Assembly: GCA_032871835.1 (NCBI GenBank)
Contig: CM065299.1
Location: forward strand, 83,209,652 to 83,273,651
Source of the DNA: Dipteronia dyeriana
Lineage: Eukaryota > Streptophyta > Magnoliopsida > Sapindales > Sapindaceae
DNA: 64,000 nucleotides
Direction: 5' to 3'
In this document: positions 10,933 through 21,730 of the stretch, piece after piece
How the letters are laid out: each line of letters opens with the position of its first letter
How positions within the stretch are numbered: the stretch's first letter is position 1
The notes under the pieces: model-generated
Seen by the model: the letters and a program-made list of their open reading frames with translations, nothing else
What the model was told of the DNA's origin: nothing
Databases searched by the model: none
Program-made: the position numbers and the translations under genes

Positions 10933-11093
10933 ACAGGGTTATCATTGTCTACAGTATTCACATGCACATTATTCTTGTTCAAAACAATCCTAGGTACCCC
11001 AAGTACCTACCCCGACGTCCACCTACGCGGTAATGGTCTCGAGGGTGTTAACTGAAATTCCACACCCCTGGCGAATTTTCAATTAACACTTTC

Positions 11094-11112
11094 TGGCGCA
11101 TTCTGTGGGAAC
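11094..11112 (+). other. G1 primer-binding site, plus orientation
   Basis: TGGCGCATTCTGTGGGAAC begins five bases after the LTR terminus and matches the PBS at 42110-42128 apart from a few changes. It shows that the LTR at 9921 is a 5' LTR on the plus strand. Confidence 0.7.
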
Positions 11113-11179
11113 CCCACAACATTATTTTTCCATTTACAAGTTTGTTATTTTGCAAGGACTATGAGGCTTCGCTCCTCTC

Positions 11180-11640
11180 AATGACTGCCCGAGACCTCAG
11201 TCTGCCTCTCGACTAGGTAAGGGCAGAAAAAGGGAAAGATGTCCAAGCACCACAAGCCATACGTGAAGCGGGCTCCAACTCCTTTAACGATGAACCAAAC
11301 TATGATCAACCAGCATGCAACGGCCATCGTGGAGAATGTCCACCTCCATCTAGCTACAAAAAGAATTGATCCTCAAATGGTAGATCCTGGAACCCGAGGA
11401 CAGGCTAGCAGACCCGCTTACAGGAAGTCTGCCTTCGATCGGATGGCCCCCCTCCACCGATCCTTGTCTACAATAGTATAGGGCCTGTAAATTCCATTCG
11501 GGACAGGCTAGGACACATGCCCCTAGTTTCTGATAGGTCGACCTACTACCAACCCAGGCAAGTCAAGCCAACAGCAGATGCCCCACCAAGGGTACCTCGC
11601 AATCCCCCTCAACCAGTGATTTCGCCTCCTTTCAGGTTAT
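11180..11640 (+). pseudogene. gag, N-terminal fragment (copy X, plus strand)
   Basis: The clearest open part is 11239-11481, with the segments TMNQTMINQHATAIVENVHL and, after a frameshift, NSIRDRLGHMPLVSDRS and PRQVKPTADAPP. Equivalent segments (VNQAVINQHASVIAENVRL; SIRDRLEPIPL) sit just inside the PBS of the minus-strand copies at 28211-28420 and 41503-42006, identifying it as the low-complexity gag N-terminus of this family. It is cut off at about 11640 by fusion to the antisense ORF. It would normally lead into the structural gag domain, which is missing here. Confidence 0.62.
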
Positions 11641-12165
11641 TGAAGCTCAACCTCTGCCTTTTGACCTGTCCATAATTGCCAGCTGGGTTAGGGAGGAGAT
11701 AATGGCAAAGGTCACAGAGATGTCTCGTCCTAGAGGTGATAAATCGGGACTTCTAATATGGCTAGAGCTGGGAGGCAGCCGGCTGTGTCAGACCTTGCTC
11801 TTGCTCCTGTCGCCCTCCCAGCATTAGGTCCCGGAGAATCCTCAAGGGGGTTCGGCCTGTGGAGTATGAAAGAGGCCATCCAGAAGCCCGATACCTCTTT
11901 GAAGTGTCTTCAAGGGAAGAACAGGAGGTGGGAGAGAGCAGTACGGAGTCAATGGCCACCCTTCTAGATGCGACCATCCAATCTTAGGTTATGGTAGTGA
12001 TTAATGAGGTCTTGGAGGAGGACCCAGCTGTACAACAGGCAATCAGGGATCATCTGGTGGAAGGGTAGCAGAGATGGCCAACCAAAATGATCAGCCACCT
12101 GAAGGAGGAGTAAGGGGGGAGGTCCACCAGGAAAGAGGAGTAGCTAGGGGTTATCAGTAGGATGT
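11640..12165 (+). pseudogene. Antisense ORF (Transposase_28-like), C-terminal part, copy X
   Basis: The DNA matches the reverse complement of about 31750-32150 in copy B (TTTGACCTGTCCATAATTG, GGGAGGAGATAATGGCAA, GAGATGTCTCGTCC). The readable C-terminus contains STESMATLLDATI, then MVVINEVLEEDPAVQQAI, matching MAVVNEVLEKDPTE in copy B and MAVVNKVFEEDQTG at 54413. At least two stops interrupt it. It runs opposite to the copy X pol, as in the other G1 copies. The N-terminal domain is absent because of the junction at 11640. Function unknown. Confidence 0.6.
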
Positions 12166-13344
12166 AGGAGCTTGATGTAACCCATTCTTGACTTACTTTT
12201 GACTGCCCGGAAAGGGGGGTGGGCACCCCGCTTTACTCTTGGTCAAATTGGTAGTCTTTTTATTTTCTCTTCGCGTAGCCCGAAACCAAGGGTTGGGCTT
12301 CCTGTTTGACAATTGTAGCCTAGCAAGGGGAGAGGCTCCTTTATCATTAATAAATATTGGCTTTAGATTTCATTCAAACTTGCTTTAATGAATTTTGATT
12401 TAACTTACATCCTCATGCTTCATTCCCAATCCCAACCTAGATGCAACCTTTGAAATAACTTGACTTACTCAAATCTTGGCGGAGATAACGAGATATAATT
12501 TTTTGTTTAAGTGTTAAAGTAAACTACTAGCTTTAGCTCTCCGCTCTCAGCAGAAACTTGTAGCTCGATGACTTTAGTGAATAGTCCCCTTATGCGATTA
12601 TAGGCTAGTTTGCACCTATCACAACAAGCAATCATAAACACAAGGAAGATTATTAACCAATAATAACTGGAACATTGGAGTTTAAGTAGGAGAGCTTTCC
12701 AATCCCGTGCCCCTTTGAAGGGGTTATAGCCCGATCGAGGCATCTAACCATTTCTTGGTCTCACGATCTGGATGACAACTATGCTTTTATACTCAGACCC
12801 TTCTAAGAGGTGGTAGCCTGACCAAGGCATCAGGAGAGCTATCTAGCAATTTCGTGGTCTCGTGATCCGGATGGTAACTATGCTCTTACACTCAGACCCT
12901 TCTTGGGGATGGTAGCCCGACCAAGGCATCAGGAGGGATATCTAGTTATTTCATGGTCTCGTGATCTAGATGGCAACTATGCTCTTACACTCAGACCCTT
13001 TTTGGGGGTGGTAGCCCGACCAAGGCATCAAGGATAGCAAGGGGGCTTCCCCGACTAATCCTTGGTCTCGAGATCCGGATGGCAACTACGCTCTTACACT
13101 TAGACCTTCCTTGGTGGGCGGTGGTGCCCATTTGAGGCATCAAGGATAACGAGGGGGCTTCCCCAGCTAATCCTTGGTCTTGAGATGACTATGTCAAACT
13201 TACCTGTGTAGACCCTAGTTGAAGATGGAGAAATCGTTGTAGAATATAATGGAAGATGGAGAAAGCTGACTTTATTGATAAGAAATGGAGTACATTATTG
13301 TTGGGATTTCATTAAAACCTAAATGGAGGTGGTCTGCTCATGAA
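12166..13344 (-). repeat. Post-pol region with about 105-bp tandem repeats (copy X)
   Basis: In pol orientation this lies between integrase and the antisense ORF. At about 12720-13190 there are four to five units of 100-109 bases with GGTAGCCCGACCAAGGCATCA, CTATCTAG.TATTTC.TGGTCTCG and ACTATGCTCTTACACTCAGACCC. The segment 12280-12350 (AACCAAGGGTTGGGC, TTGTAGCCT) is a second conserved block, present at 31480-31530 in the opposite sense. No coding sequence is evident. C1 is inserted at its pol-proximal end. Confidence 0.75.
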
Positions 13345-13349
13345 TTCCC
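13345..13349. repeat. Target site duplication TTCCC, left copy for C1
   Basis: TTCCC immediately precedes the C1 start and is repeated at 20629-20633. Across the two sites the gypsy sequence GCTCATGAATTCCC / CTGTTTAGGGG is continuous when compared with 36195-36225. Confidence 0.85.
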
Positions 13350-14708
13350 TATTAGGATTATGCTTGATTAATTGATGTATGTGTTCGTGAATCTTTTTCT
13401 TTTATTGTATATATGCATGTTTTAGAACGAGATGGCACTCTAGGTATTCACATATATATTTACATTGGAATGTATGGATATATATATGTTTTATATGTGG
13501 ATTGTTATTACTCAATTTTGGTCCTAGAATTTCAATGTAATTTTGTTTTGGGATTGTAGCAAGAAGGGTGGTCTATTATCGCCATAATTTCCTTCTTGGT
13601 AGTTGCTAAGTTTTTTTTATTTTGTTGTTGTAATAATAAAAAAAAAACTGCAGTATTTTGTTATGTAAATTCTTCTGTAATACATTCAAGTTTTGAAGAC
13701 TCGAAGGTTTGAAGAATTAGGAGTAACCGGAACAAGTTTGGGACCGTGTGACCCGTAACAACGAACGTGCATGCGAAGAGTGCGCAACCACGTTTGTTGT
13801 GGCATGGGCTGCGCACGACAGCCCCTGTTGTAGCCATGGGCTGCGCATGGCAGCCCTTTATGGGCTTGTGACATTCGCACGCCCATGGGTAAGGGCAATG
13901 GGTGCGCACGCCCATGGGAGGTAGCCAAGGGAGTCCGAACGACGAAGGTCGCGTGAAGACTTGTTCGCCAATAAAGGAGTTCTTGTATTCCAAGACATGT
14001 GTAATTTACTTGTTTTTCTAGGATGGACCAAAAATTGTAGCCATTTATATTTTTGTAAATATTGCAATGTTTGTCATTGTTTGATAACTTGTCATATAGA
14101 ATAGGAGTGCCACTCATATATCTCTTTTGGTATGAACATGTATTGAATGGTTTAAGTATCTAAATTGGCATCTAGATAACTTGGTAAATCATTCTTTGGA
14201 ATTCGATCACACGCCTTAAACAATTGAGTGGGAGAAGGTGTTTTGGAACACCTACGGCCTCCAAGTTTAGTTGAGCTTTATGTTTCGTGAATAACCTCCC
14301 AAGAGGTATTCATGAATGGAATTTAGCAAGATACTTCCTTACAAGGATATACTAGACAATTAGCCCAAACGATATATACATCCAAAGGAGGGATATTCGT
14401 GAGGGATTATACTGAAGGTCGATAACTTGGTAACACACTCAATGTGAGTTTATTAATATCCTCCCAAGAGTTCTTGTTAATAAAATCACAAGACTAAAAA
14501 TAAAACGTTGGTTGTTATGTTAACAATTAGGTGGGACTTAGTCCAACTAGTAAATGGTGCGTACTCCTAAAGGTGGCGTGACATTTATGGGTGTTGGATC
14601 ACCGTTGAATTTTTACGATTTAATTATTTTATTTTATTTAAGATAAATATTCAAAAGTGCTATATCATGATTGTTTACTTATATAATTTTTGTTATTAAA
14701 AAGAAATC
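13350..14708 (+). other. C1 5' LTR stub and untranslated leader
   Basis: The first bases TATTAGGATTATGCTTGAT match the C1 LTR start; the sequence then departs from the LTR, so nearly the whole 5' LTR and the PBS are deleted. The remainder up to the gag ATG is taken as leader by position. It holds a GC-rich block at 13786-13920 made of repeated CATGGGCTGCGCA and CGCCCATGGG motifs inside otherwise AT-rich DNA. Minus-strand open frames over this block (13661-14117) have no recognisable domain and probably reflect its composition. Confidence 0.55.
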
Positions 14709-15187
14709 ATGACCTCATCCTTAATCAATATCCTAAAAGATAATACTTTAACTGGTGATAATTATGTCACATGGAAAATGAATATTGGTTGTTGTTGCAA
14801 GCTGAAAAGTATAAGTTCATTCTGTATATTCCTTAACTACCAAACTAATGAATCTACTCAGGAGCAAAGAGATGAGTATCAGTAGTGGAAGTCTTTAGAA
14901 GAGATGGCTAAATGTACGTTACATTATGGCCATCATCTCTAACGTGTTGCAACAGCAACATGAAGGAATTGAGACTGCTGCCGATATTATGATGTCTCTA
15001 GACAAGGATTCATATGGTTGAAAAAGTTGCTACTGTTAAGACCCGTTAGAAGGTCAAGAGATAGCTGAAGAAAAAGCAACTTGAGCCTTCTTAGAAGGAG
15101 ACCAGGAAAGTAACCAAGATCAAAGGAAAATGTTTCTTTTGTGGTGAAAAGGGTCAAAGGAATAGACTGGATAAGAATGAATTCAAC
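14709..15187 (+). pseudogene. gag of C1, internally deleted
   Basis: The ATG at 14709 opens a frame with TLTGDNYVTWKMNIG, the hallmark N-terminal segment of copia gag (xLxGxNYxxWKxxx). Stops follow within 60 codons. Further on, KGKCFFCGEKGQ is the start of the CCHC zinc knuckle with its histidine lost. At about 160 codons it is well under half the usual copia gag length, so a central stretch is deleted. The knuckle runs almost directly into protease sequence lacking the catalytic Asp-Ser/Thr-Gly. Confidence 0.72.
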
Positions 15188-18147
15188 TTGCATTTAGGCA
15201 ATGGAGCGTTGGTGTCTACTAGTGTAGTGGGAGATATTAGAATCAATTTTGATTCTTATAGGCATTTAGTATTAATAAACGTTTATTATGTACCAATATT
15301 CAAGAGGAATTTAATTTCGGTCTCTTCTCTAAATAAATTTGGATATTCGATTACTTTTAATAAAGGTTTTATTATTAGTAAGAATAACAAATTTGTTTGC
15401 AAAGGTACATTGGAAAACGGTTTATTTTATTTGCATGGAAATATCTCTCACTTGTTAGACACGGAATCAACGGAACCCAATCATAAAAGAGTAAAATTAC
15501 CAAAAGATGAAACCTGCCCATGGCATTTGCGCTTAGGTCATATGAACCTTAATAGGATTAAAAGATTGGTATGTGACGGACCTCTAAGTGACTTAAAGGT
15601 TGATGATCTACCAACTTGTGAATCTTATTTGGAAGGTAAAATGACCAAATGGTCGTTTACGACCAAAGGCGCAAGAGCCATTGAATGTTTAGGATTGATA
15701 CACACGGATGTGTGTGGACTTATAAGCATTCAAGCTAGAGGTGGATATGAGTACTTCATCACTTTCACGGATGATCATTCAAGATTTGGCTATGTGTATC
15801 TCATGAGACATAAGTCAGATGCTTTTGATATGTTCAAAGCATTTAAAAGTTGAAGTAGAAAATCAGCTTGAGAAACACATAAAAATCTTGAGGTCCAATC
15901 GTGGTGGAGAATATCTATCTGGTGAGTTTCAGCAATATCTTATTGATAATGGAATAATTTCTCAATTTTCTGCACCAGGCACACCTCAACAAAATGGGGT
16001 GGCAGAAAGGAGAAATAGAACTCTTTTGGATATGGTTAGGTCTATCTTGAGTTATTCAAAGCTCCCTAGTTCTTTTTGGGGATATGCTTTACAAACTGCC
16101 ATGTATATTCTAAACGATGTACCATCTAAGTCGGTTCCTAAAACACCGCATGAGTTGTGGACTGGGCGAAATCCTAGTTTACAATACTTAAGGATATTTG
16201 GATGTCCTGCACACGTGTTAAAAAGAAAGACAGATAAGATGTAGTCCCGTTCAGAAGCATGCATATTTGTGGGGTATCCAAAAGGAACAAAAGGATATTA
16301 TTTTAATAGTCCTTCAGATCTTAAAGTATTTTTTTCGACAAATGCCAAATTTCTAGAAGAGGACTATATGAATAATTTTGTGCCTAAAAGTAGAATTGTC
16401 CTAAATGAGCTTTTAGGAGATACAATTCCACAAGAGGTTTCGCAACCAAGCCCAATTGTAAGTTCCGTACCAACACAAGATCAACAATCTACCATACCTC
16501 GTCGTAGTGGGAGGGTTGTTAGACAACCCGAGAGATACATCGGTCTAGGAGAATCTGTAGAGAATCTTCTGGACGATGATGATCCCTATACGTACAAGGA
16601 AGCAATGGAAGATGTTGATTTGTCGCCATTGTCTAAAGGAAATGCAATCCGAAATTGAATCTATGTTCAAAAATAAAGTCTGGTCTCTTGTAGACTTGCC
16701 TAAAGGGATAAAACCCATCGGGTGCAAGTGGGTATACAAGAGGAAAAGAGGAATGGATGGAAAGGTGAAAACCTTCAAGGCTAGATTGGTAGCTAAAGGT
16801 TATACACAGAAGGAAGGTATCGATAATGAAGAAACCTTCTCTCCTGTGGCCATGCTTAAATCCATTAGGATAATCTTATCCATTGCGGCATCTCTAGACC
16901 CAGAGATTTGGTAAATGGACATCAAGACAACTTTCCTTAATGGAAGTCTTGATGAAAGCATCTATATGATGCAACCAGAAGGATTCATTGAAAAGGGTCA
17001 AGAGGAAAGGGTATGCAAGTTGCAAAGATCCATATATGGATTGAAGCAAGCATCCAGATCCTGGAACATAAGGTTCGATCAAGCTGTAAAAGGTTTTAAA
17101 TTTATTCAAAACCTTGATGAACCTTGTGTATACAAAAGGATCAAAAGCGACAAGTTGGTTTTCCTAATTCTTTACGTTGATGATATACTACTCATCGAAA
17201 TATTGACATCAATAAAAGAATGGTTAGCAAAACAATTTGATATGAAGGACTTAGGAGAAGCAAGTTATATTCTTGGTATCCAAGTCATAAGGGATAGAAA
17301 GAAAAAAAAGGTTGCATTATCCCAAGCTTTATACATAGATAAAATCTTGTCTAAGTTTTCCATGCAAGATTTCAAGAAAGGTATGATACCTTTCAGGAAT
17401 GGAATCAAACTTTCTAAGGAACAAGTTCCTAAGAATGAGCATGAGGAGCAATTCATGAGTAGGGTTCCATATGCATCGCCAGTTGGAAGTCTCATGTATA
17501 CAATGCTCTGCACTAGATCAGATATTTGTTTTACTATAGGCATAGTTAGTAGGTTTCAATCGAAACCTGGTCCTGATCACTGGACGACAGTCAAGCATAT
17601 TTTCAAGTATCTTAAGAGAACGAGAGATTATATGCTTGTATACTCTAGAGGGGATTTAATTCCCGTTGGGTATACATATTCTGATTTTCAGTCAGATTTT
17701 GACTCCAGGAGATCGACATCAGGATCTGTGTTTACGATTGGAGGAGAGGCAGTCATATAGAGGAGTATCAAGCAGTCTTGTATTGCTGATTCCACCATGG
17801 AAGCCGAGTATGTTACCGCATGCGAGGCTACTAAAGAGGTTGTCTTGCTCCGCCAATTCTTGATTGACATGGAAGTGGTTCCTGAAGCGAATAAGCAGAT
17901 CACTATCTATTGTGACAACAGTGGAGTAGTGGCTAATTCGAGAGAACCAAGAAGTCATTAGAGAGGGAAACACATTGAAAGAAAGTATCATCTTCAAAGG
18001 GAAATCATGTATAGGGGTGTCGTGACGATTACCAAGATCGCGTCAGCAGAAAATCTAACGGATCCCTTTACAAAGGCTCTTCCTCAAAAGAGTTTTGATG
18101 GGCATCTAGAGAACAAGGGGATGAGAGATATGACACATTTGCTATAG
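15188..18147 (+). pseudogene. pol of C1: protease end, integrase, reverse transcriptase, RNase H
   Basis: In order: protease C-terminal part (VYYVPIFKRNLISVSSL, near 15277); GAG-pre-integrase HLRLGHMNLNRIKRL; integrase core with Asp in LIHTDVCG, the second Asp changed to Asn in LRSNRGGEY, and Glu in [15 protein letters not shown] with [47 protein letters not shown] and the YVDD box near 17176; RNase H with SDFQSDFDSRRSTSG, TMEAEYVTACEA and YCDNSGVVANS. It is broken by a frameshift near 15853, stops at 16244, 16914, 17758 and 17959, and a frameshift near 16650. Several stops look like single C-to-T or G-to-A changes. It ends at TAG 18147, just before the PPT. Confidence 0.92.
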
Positions 18148-18149
18148 AG

Positions 18150-18161
18150 CAAGTGGGAGAT
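18150..18161 (+). other. C1 polypurine tract
   Basis: CAAGTGGGAGAT directly abuts the LTR start TGTTAGG. It is the plus-strand primer site typical of copia elements. Confidence 0.85.
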
Positions 18162-20628
18162 TGTTAGGATTATGTTCTATAGCAAGAGTGTAATATTGTA
18201 ATTAACAATCTTTTCATATGAATAAAGTGATTTCTAGTTTAACAAATCTTATAGCATTTATAGTTTAATTATTATAATTGTCAAAAGTAAATAATCATAA
18301 GGTAAAAAGACTATGAGAAAAGAAGAATTGTTAATACATCTAGATATGTATGAGGTATACACAATTCTGTAGTTAGTCTTGAATAATATTCACAACTTAA
18401 AAAAGAAGGTTGGGAGCATTTATCTTATTAAAGTTGTAGATTCTTTTGCTAGCATTTGAGTGGGATCAAATGTGTTATGATAAGTCTAAAATCATCAAAG
18501 TGTGGTGTTTTTAGGCAAAAGAATCTAGTGCACTGGGTGCATTGAATAGGATCAAAATGAAATACTTTATCTAGAACCGTCAACAGATAAAAGTTTTCAT
18601 ATGAAGACAATCGGAGAGTTTTTCTCAATCCTGAGATAAATGATGGACTTATGGTTGCAAGTGTTATCATTTGAGCTATCAATGAGTACGATTATATAGC
18701 ATAGTCTATCCTCGATAGTTTGGTGGTATTCATTTGTTAATCGATAGAGGACTTCATTTATAGATATGGACATCGTGGCTCCATTTATTGAATGAGAGTA
18801 GAATACCATCATATGGATGTTTTGAGGTATTGGATATTAAATCTTAACGTTAAGTTTTCAATAGTGTCTATTGAAATATGGCTTCTGGATGAGTCAAATT
18901 ATCCAAGTTAAAAATGTGGTCATATGAGTAAATATGGTAACTTGGAGAGCTATAGGCGGTCTATGAGCTCTTGGTGATTGCCGGTATTCTTCACGAGGAT
19001 ACACTTTCTCCAATTAAGTTGTCTAGGATACGAATGTTTAACATCAACTTATTCTATCTTTATTTAAGAGTTTAATTTTAGTTCTTTAGTGGAATGAACT
19101 AAAATTAAATAGATCGGACCTAAGTGAATCATTTGTTGAATGAGATTGGGTTGTGTCTATTGGAGCTTAAATTTAGATAGCCCGCCAAGATCCTCAATTC
19201 ACACAAACTTGCATGGATCACTTGATATATTCTACCGGACCAATAGGGGTCCATCTCGAATTGTAATAAGGCATGTGAACTTGTTTATTTTTGTAAGAAT
19301 AGGTCTAGTTCACATGTGAATTTTTTTTATTAAGGTCCAATGAATTTAATAAAATGAGAAAAATAATATATGGCCTTTATACTATGTATGGGCGGCAATG
19401 GCTATGGATAATAGCTTTAATATATTATTTTTATTTAATTAAATGGAAATTAATTAATTTGTTGATTAATAAATTATTTAATTAAAAGTCAAAATCTTTT
19501 CCTATTAGGAGATGGTCTCCTAAAACTATACTATTGTTGGTAGTATAGTTAATGTTAATGACTATATTTGATAAGTAGATAAATAAATGGAGTTATTTAT
19601 CTAATCAAATTAGGAAGTCTTTAATATGGTTACAAACACACTATTGAGTAGGATTAGGAGTCTTGGTGTAGGAAAGAATTCTTTTAGGAAAAGGATTCTT
19701 GGTCACCAAGTAAAACTACTTAGTGGTAGAATTCTTATTTGAAAAGGATTCATAACCACCAAGTTAATCTACCTAAGGATAGGATTCTTGTCCATCAAGT
19801 AATCTTTCTTAGGAAAGATTAAACACTCCTAATCTACTTCAAACAAGGGAAATTCGGTCATCACATGTAATATAGGATAGGATAGTTTTCCTTTTAGATA
19901 AGGATTCTAACTACCAAATAAATCTACCTATGGAAAGGATTCTTGCCAACCAAGTGAATCCTTCTTAGGAAAGGATTTATGAACATATATATATGTGGAT
20001 GATGAATTCGGCCAGCCCTAAGGAACATTAGAGAGGAATTTCGGCCAAGCCATATTTTTCTTAGTGAAGAATTCCGCTATCATAGAATTTTGAGGGAGAA
20101 AAATCTGATTTTACTTTAGACAAAATTCAATCTTCTCTAAGCAATAGTGTGTGAATTCGGCCAAGTAGAGAAAAAAGGGGAAAGTTATTGTATTCGATAG
20201 TAAACTAATATCCTTTACATCAAAAGGGTTTTGTGTACAATATCGATTCAAGGTTCACGCGAGTTACAATCAAATTGATTGATAATTCACAAGTGACCGG
20301 ACGATCTTGGATTTTTTCTCTTGGAGGATATTTGTAACTAACAAAGAAAAGATATTTGCTTTGTCTCCATCCTCAGGAATACAATTTAAAGAAAGGGAGC
20401 CCACACTCCTAGGTGAGTCACGTTCGTGATTGGATTGGAAGATCTTACGGAATTAATTCGGCGCTTGTTCAATCGCCACGCGAAAAAGGTACGATACTTT
20501 TATATACATCAATTAATCTAGGGTTAAGGTTCTCGTTGCATAAAAGGTAAAATTTTTATTTATACGCAAACCCTAATTTCATATTTTCTCACGCTTTTGC
20601 TGCCTTTCTAAACCGTTTTTTCCCTACA
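18162..20628 (+). repeat. C1 3' LTR, complete
   Basis: It begins TGTTAGGATTATG and ends TTTTTTCCCTACA, 2467 bases, followed by TTCCC. It is the reference LTR of this family; other copies are at 8741, 23794, 47762, 59456 and 60886. The centre is AT-rich (TTAATTAAAT palindromes near 19430-19490), and several ACCAAGTAAATCC-type units at 19680-19990 form a loose repeat. Confidence 0.92.
18597..18812 (-). other. Antisense 71-codon frame in the C1 LTR, copy 1
   Basis: Starts MMVFYSH and contains SISINEVLYRLTNEYHQTIE. The same frame is open in every C1 LTR that covers this part (24229, 48193, 61309). No known domain; shared descent is the simplest explanation. Confidence 0.25.
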
Positions 20629-20639
20629 TTCCCTGTTTA

Positions 20640-21730
20640 GGGGTAATATTTCCTCCGGTGATTTGCATTCCAGGTATGGTCGATGGGCCGACCATCCATG
20701 TCCTCGGGCTTGTACTCCCAATTATAGATAACTACCTTTACTAAGTAAGGCCCTTCTCAGTTGGGTCCAAAGACCCCGTTTGACCTCTTCCTGGTATTCA
20801 AGGTCACCTTCCTAAGAACTAGGTCCCCTTCCTTAAAGTTTCTAGCTTTAACCCTCCTATTAAAGTACCTAGCGATTTTACTCTGGTAAATCGCTACTTT
20901 CTCAACTACCCGGTCTAGTTTCTCTTCCAAGAGATCTAGACTAGCTCGGAGTTTATTATCATTACTTCAATACTCAAAATGTTGAACTCTGAAGGAAGTT
21001 AGCTTGAGCTCAATGGGAAGAACTGCTTCAACTCCAAAGGTTAAAGAATAGGGCATTTCTTCGATGGTTGTTCTCCTTGTAGTACGGTAAGCCCGGAGGA
21101 CCTCGAAAAGCTTCTCGGCTCATCCACCCTTTCTCATGCGCCATTTCTCTGTTGTAACTTCCTTTTTCAACAGCTTCTTGATAATCTTAATGGTGGGTGG
21201 ATTCCACCAGCCCATTAGTCTAAGGGTGGGCTACTGAAGCGAATCGAAGGTCGATTCCCAAGCCTTCGTAAAAGTCCTTGAATCGATCATTATCAAACTT
21301 CTTACCGAGATCAGCTATAATAATAAGAGGGGTCTCGATCCTACAAACTACATGGTTTTTTATGAACCTTATTGTATTCTCTTCCGATATCCGGGAGAGC
21401 TGTTCGGCTTCGACCCATCTTATGAAATAGCCGATTGCCACAATAGCATGATTGGCTTGTACAAGAGCGGTAGGAAGTGGTCCAATCAGGTCGACTCCCG
21501 ACATGGCAAATGGGTAAGGCGAGTTGAGAGATGACAGATACTCCAGTGGGATGTGGCTCAAGTTGGAAGTCTTCTGGCATGGTTCATAGAATTGTACAAA
21601 ATTCTTTGCATCTTGATGAATAGTTGGCCAGTAATACCCCATACGGAGTACTTAATATGCTAGAGCTTCCCCACCAACTTGGTTCCCGCATTCCCTAGAG
21701 TGAACCTCTCTTAATGCCCATTTGACATCA
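20640..21730 (-). pseudogene. Integrase of G1 copy X
   Basis: On the minus strand an HHCC-type zinc segment (HSRECGNQVGGEALAY, then GYYWPTIHQDAKNF and EPCQKT) leads into the DDE core: first Asp in SGVDLIGPLP, second Asp in IIADLGKKFDN, Glu in the NGLVE context just past 21220. The DNG usual after the second Asp is DLG in all G1 copies. The clean open part is 21220-21642. The C-terminal portion (LVLRK and DHTWNADHL-type motifs) continues to about 20645. Stops at several points disable it. In life it would insert cDNA into host DNA. Confidence 0.86.

Larger units (their letters stand above)
9921..11088 (+). repeat. G1 LTR of copy X, plus orientation
   Basis: It opens with AAATTTGGCTAGGGACCAAAG (the first bases TGTTAATAGCC are lost to the copia junction) and ends GCGAATTTTCAATTAACA. 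It carries a TATA box and an AATAAA signal at positions conserved in the other G1 LTRs. Two tandem copies of a 43-bp segment with TCGAGCTTCA(A/G)AACC lie at about 10052-10145. The single GACATCAGGTTTAGGCTG unit near 10260 is the one amplified at 34929. Confidence 0.82.
13350..20628 (+). mobile_element. C1: Ty1/copia element inserted in gypsy copy X
   Basis: The element is flanked by TTCCC duplications and carries leader, gag, protease remnant, integrase, RT, RNase H, PPT and a 2467-bp 3' LTR, in copia order (integrase before RT). The 5' LTR survives only as its first about 18 bases. gag has an internal deletion and pol has several stops, so it is dead. Within copia the lineage was not resolved by eye. 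Confidence 0.9.

Noticed and set aside
13786..13925. GC-rich repeats considered as a CRISPR-like array
   Set aside because: Units are irregular, spacers are neither unique nor of constant length, and the context is a plant retrotransposon leader.
13661..14117. Overlapping minus-strand frames of 69-143 codons in the C1 leader
   Set aside because: They run through the GC-rich palindromic block, where stop codons are rare by composition; three overlapping frames are open at once, and no domain is seen.
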